Shown here piece after piece: positions 6,067-8,303 of a DNA stretch of 8,303 nt. Both the position numbers and the translations under genes were made by a program. Positions within the stretch are counted from its first letter, which is position 1; each line of letters starts with the position of its first letter. Below the pieces are notes generated by a model. That model was given only the letters and a program-made list of their open reading frames with translations. It had not been told where the DNA came from and made no database searches. Source of the stretch: Microcaldota archaeon (lineage in GTDB: Archaea > Micrarchaeota > Micrarchaeia > Micrarchaeales > Micrarchaeaceae); NCBI GenBank assembly GCA_021812105.1, contig JAKAOQ010000027.1:1-8303 (forward strand). The letters run 5' to 3'.

Positions 6067-6591
6067 AAACTGGTTTAGTTTTGCGAGCGCGAGACCCCGA
6101 TGGCTTATGCTGTTCTTTTCTTTTAGAGACATCTCTGCAAAAGTTTTGGTGTAACCCGTCGGCATGAATAGGTCGTCCCAGAAGCTATTAGAATTTTTCG
6201 CTGGTTTTATTACTAAACCCTTTATGCTGGCATCGAAAAAATGAATATCGCTTTCGGATTCTGCGTACCCCACCTCAATGCTGGACACGGCACCATAATT
6301 TTTGAACCGGTCTGCTATCTCAAATATCCCCATAGTGCCTATACTTTTCAGGAACCATTTTATCAGAGGACCGGGAAGCCCACCGATACAATCCAATGAA
6401 AAAGACACATCTTCTACTATAAATTTGCCCTTTTTGTATCTGAACACCTGCTCCAATTTTTTGCGTATTATTTCTTTAGAGTCAAGCGACTGTACTTCCT
6501 CCAAATCCAACTTAAGCCATTCAAGTCCTTTGATTATCTGGGAGGCCTCACGAAATTTTATGCTGTTTCCCGTGACGTAATACAGTACCAT
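6040..6591 (-). CDS. HAM1/RdgB-family non-canonical purine NTP pyrophosphatase
   Basis: A 183-residue housekeeping enzyme that hydrolyses ITP, dITP and XTP to monophosphates, keeping deaminated purines out of nucleic acids. Visible motifs are VTGNSIKFREA at the N terminus (family TGNxxKxxE), VED at 59-61 with the metal-binding acidic pair, GGLPGP at 70-75, FWDDLFMP at 137-144 (usually GYDPxFxP), FAEMS at 151-155 and ISHRG at 162-166, where the base is recognised. Length fits the family. Two positions are unusual: the common ED-S-G-L reads EDVSF, and GYDP reads FWDD, though both Asp residues remain. I would expect activity, perhaps with altered specificity. It starts 11 bases after the preceding minus-strand gene and is probably its operon partner. 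Its tail overlaps the Nudix gene. Confidence 0.9.
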   Translation of the reverse strand: MVLYYVTGNSIKFREASQIIKGLEWLKLDLEEVQSLDSKEIIRKKLEQVFRYKKGKFIVEDVSFSLDCIGGLPGPLIKWFLKSIGTMGIFEIADRFKNYGAVSSIEVGYAESESDIHFFDASIKGLVIKPAKNSNSFWDDLFMPTGYTKTFAEMSLKEKNSISHRGLALAKLNQFLHDRKIQF

Positions 6592-6602
6592 TTTACGCGG
6601 GC

Positions 6603-7268
6603 TTATTCGACTTTTTTATCCTGTGTTTTTTCCTTTCTATAGTCCTTCATTATTTCAGTATATCCGATAAGATTATTCGAAGCGTCTTTTTCATCTTTTA
6701 GTTCCGTGTGATACGGGCCATCGTAGCAGTCGCCGGACTTCCTTATCTGCACTGCTTCATAGGCAGTGTTTACTCTTCGTTTGTATTCGTCCTTTATGTC
6801 TATAAGCGCGCCTATTATTCCGTTCAATATATAAGCGTGCTTCTCAAGCGTAAGCTGCTTGTTTATCTTAAGAGCTGCTTTTTCCAAAGCGCCAGACGTT
6901 TGAGCGAATATCCAATACCTGAACTCGTCCTTCCATTTTCCCTTTTCTACCATTTTTCTTGGCACTAACTGTATAAGCCTAGTGATCGAATAGTTTAGTT
7001 CCCCCAGCCAAGGACAATCATAATCATGCTCTTTTGCTATTTCGAAAATGGTCTCTGCAAGGGATTGTTCCGTCGTTTTTAATTTTTTAAGTTTGCCCCC
7101 TATTTCAAGCTTGTATAAGGTCTCGATAACTTTCATCAGGCTATCTTCGTAAAGCACGGATATATGCGCCGTCTTGTTAATCTTTATCAGCTTGTTCGAC
7201 AGCTCGTCCGCCAGAATATCAACGGTTTTATCCAACGCTGGCCTATCAGCTTGTGGTATATATGGCAT
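6603..7268 (-). CDS. Conserved-looking protein of unknown function
   Basis: A 221-residue, mainly helical, soluble protein with no membrane segment or signal peptide. The N-terminal MPYIPQADRP, the central GELNYSITRLI (89-99) and the late EYKRRVNTAYE...SGDCY block (161-182) resemble, from memory, a small uncharacterised family (DUF6899-like) seen mainly in bacteria and phages with the signature LNYxITRL. That match is tentative and brings no function. The last 20 residues are highly charged and probably disordered. A TATA-like box centred 26 bases before the ATG implies a leaderless start. It lies 11 bases before the HAM1-family gene on the same strand, so the two are likely co-transcribed. 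Confidence 0.8.
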   Translation of the reverse strand: MPYIPQADRPALDKTVDILADELSNKLIKINKTAHISVLYEDSLMKVIETLYKLEIGGKLKKLKTTEQSLAETIFEIAKEHDYDCPWLGELNYSITRLIQLVPRKMVEKGKWKDEFRYWIFAQTSGALEKAALKINKQLTLEKHAYILNGIIGALIDIKDEYKRRVNTAYEAVQIRKSGDCYDGPYHTELKDEKDASNNLIGYTEIMKDYRKEKTQDKKVE

Positions 7269-7290
7269 TAAGTATCTAGTTTTTTCGAGG

Positions 7291-7297
7291 ATATAAA
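7291..7297 (-). promoter_or_regulatory. TATA-like box for the minus-strand operon
   Basis: On the minus strand this reads TTTATAT, centred 26 bases before the ATG whose first base is 7268. No Shine-Dalgarno motif separates them, so a leaderless transcript of the unknown gene and the HAM1-family gene is likely. It shares a 129-base divergent spacer with the plus-strand gene at 7398. Confidence 0.6.
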
Positions 7298-7342
7298 TTT
7301 TTACAATAAAGCTGTAAAGGGAAATTCAAGCCAGAGTCCTGG

Positions 7343-7349
7343 TATAATA
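7343..7349 (+). promoter_or_regulatory. Candidate TATA box for the gene at 7398
   Basis: TATAATA would start transcription near 7370-7375 and give a leader of about 25 bases holding the Shine-Dalgarno motif at 7389. A second candidate is CTTTTATCTT at 7352-7361. A small inverted repeat, TATCTT (7356-7361) and AAGATA (7365-7370) with a GAA loop, lies between the box and the start and could be a regulatory site or chance. Confidence 0.35.
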
Positions 7350-7388
7350 CGCTTTTATCTTGAAAAGATATCTAAACTAAATTAAGAC

Positions 7389-7394
7389 GGAGGG
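7389..7394 (+). promoter_or_regulatory. Shine-Dalgarno site for the gene at 7398
   Basis: GGAGGG lies three bases before the ATG at 7398. It is a clear ribosome-binding match and contrasts with the apparently leaderless genes elsewhere in the window. It fixes the start. Confidence 0.55.
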
Positions 7395-7397
7395 TTT

Positions 7398-7931
7398 ATG
7401 AAGACGCTTGGTGAAATAATAGCAGATTTTGAAGGCAAAGAAGTCATCGGAGAAGGAGACGTTTTTACCGGAAACGGGATTTTAGTTTCAGATTTTTATA
7501 CAGGTTATGCTCCAGCAGACGGGAGCAAGCCGATTAGATATAACCACAAAAACGGCGTAACACTTTACGAAATCGGAATGGATTCCAATTATCTCCCCAT
7601 AAGCTTGAACGTCACGAAGAACCGCCTGCATGATCTTTCATCGAAGCTAAATCTAATGAAAGACGCAGTAAACATGATGCTGTTTGGAGACCCGAGATGG
7701 GTATACAAAAATTACAACTCTAAAATCTCGAAAGTTAACAACAACCTATACACCGTTGAAGTCGATAGGAAAAGCTCGGGCATAAACATGTTACCGGAAA
7801 TCGCGATAGTAGTCGAGTTACACGTTTCTGACGACGATGTGCTTAAAAAGACAAGGATCGTGACGCTTGCCGTACAAAAAAATTCTCAAAAGGAACTCGG
7901 AACAGAGGAAATAAATTTCGTTTATCCTTGA
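7398..7931 (+). CDS. Unrecognised soluble protein
   Basis: I do not recognise this 177-residue protein. It has no signal peptide, membrane segment, cysteine cluster or catalytic motif that I can see. The N-terminal half looks like beta strands with turns (GEGDVFTGNGILVSDFY, then a YEIG strand). The middle has one long helix (about 74-95, KNRLHDLSSKLNLMKDAV). The C-terminal part again looks like strands (LYTVEVDR, IAIVVELHVS, TRIVTLAVQ), so an alpha+beta fold is likely. Composition and codon use match the neighbours. It is divergent from the minus operon at 6603-7268 and stops 27 bases before the end of the convergent thioredoxin reductase. A clear GGAGGG precedes it. Confidence 0.8.
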   Translation: MKTLGEIIADFEGKEVIGEGDVFTGNGILVSDFYTGYAPADGSKPIRYNHKNGVTLYEIGMDSNYLPISLNVTKNRLHDLSSKLNLMKDAVNMMLFGDPRWVYKNYNSKISKVNNNLYTVEVDRKSSGINMLPEIAIVVELHVSDDDVLKKTRIVTLAVQKNSQKELGTEEINFVYP

Positions 7932-7958
7932 TCGTCGCGAAGTTAGGAAAGTATACGT

Positions 7959-8303
7959 TCACTCAAGCAGCTTCTTTTCGTTAAGAAACGCGAAAACATC
8001 AAGAGCTGCCATGCTGCCCCATCCGGCGGCAACGATAGCCTGTTTGTACTTCCTGTCCTGTACATCTCCGGCAGCGAAGACACCGTCTTTGCTAGTCTTC
8101 GTCAACTCGTGCGTTTTTATGTAGCCGCTTTCGTCCAGTTCAAGCTGTCCGTTAAAAAGCGTAGTGTTTGGAGAATGACCTATTGCTATGAACACGCCAC
8201 CCGTGGCAATATTGCTCTCCTTTCCTGTAACCGTGTCCTTTACCGTTACAGCTTCAACTTTATCCTTTCCGATTATCTCCTTTATTTCGCTGTTCCAAAC
8301 GAC
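7959..8303 (-). CDS. trxB: Thioredoxin reductase, C-terminal part (cut by window edge)
   Basis: The open frame continues off the right edge, leaving the last 114 residues of an FAD- and NAD(P)H-dependent reductase that recycles thioredoxin. Visible are VVWNSEIKEIIG (end of the NADPH domain), the hinge strand GGVFIAIGHSPNT, LELDESGYI, and the second FAD-binding block GVFAAGDVQD followed by QAIVAAGWGSMAALDV. This is the thioredoxin reductase signature among two-domain flavoprotein reductases. The N-terminal FAD motif and the redox CxxC lie outside the window, so disulfide activity cannot be confirmed. A GTG at 8193-8195 is internal, not the start. It converges on the unrecognised gene with a 27-base gap. 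Confidence 0.92.
   Translation of the reverse strand, partial: VVWNSEIKEIIGKDKVEAVTVKDTVTGKESNIATGGVFIAIGHSPNTTLFNGQLELDESGYIKTHELTKTSKDGVFAAGDVQDRKYKQAIVAAGWGSMAALDVFAFLNEKKLLE

Noticed and set aside
8193..8195. GTG as start of a 78-residue protein
   Set aside because: The frame stays open to the window edge and the upstream 36 residues match thioredoxin reductase, so this is an internal Val.

Overview
The window looks archaeal. Four ATG starts lie about 25-29 bases downstream of AT-rich TATA-like boxes with no Shine-Dalgarno motif, the pattern of leaderless archaeal mRNAs. The largest protein has the layout of the archaeal membrane-anchored Lon protease (LonB). Ile is often ATA and Arg often AGA/AGG, and genes are tightly packed with short overlaps. 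A small-genome archaeon of the Micrarchaeota/ARMAN kind would fit, but the lineage is inference; no rRNA or other marker is present. The composition looks uniform, and I see no mobile element, CRISPR array, tRNA or rRNA.

Left part, plus strand: the possible tail of an unknown gene, then an acyl-CoA dehydrogenase overlapping by one base (TGATG) with a CoxG-like SRPBCC protein, closed by a hairpin/T-run terminator. Next come a stand-alone SWIM zinc-finger protein and, from its own promoter, a 746-residue Lon-like protein that overlaps by 14 bases with a two-TM protein of unknown function.

The Lon-like gene is the highlight. AAA+ module, membrane hairpin and protease domain can all be followed, and the catalytic Ser is kept. 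However, the catalytic Lys is Arg exactly 43 residues further on, the Walker A Gly before the Lys is Ser, and the Walker B Asp-Glu is Glu-Asn. It reads as a full-length, in-frame, catalytically degenerate Lon, translationally linked to a second membrane protein: a candidate membrane scaffold, substrate-holding factor or regulator rather than an ordinary protease.

Right part: a 186-base spacer with a 17-codon leader ORF coupled by ATGA to a Nudix hydrolase. The Nudix gene overlaps tail to tail with a minus-strand HAM1/ITPase, which follows a gene of unknown function in a minus operon. A divergent promoter region then leads to an unrecognised 177-residue protein. The window closes with the C-terminal third of a thioredoxin reductase on the minus strand, cut by the right edge. 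The Nudix and ITPase genes both belong to families that clean up nucleotide pools.
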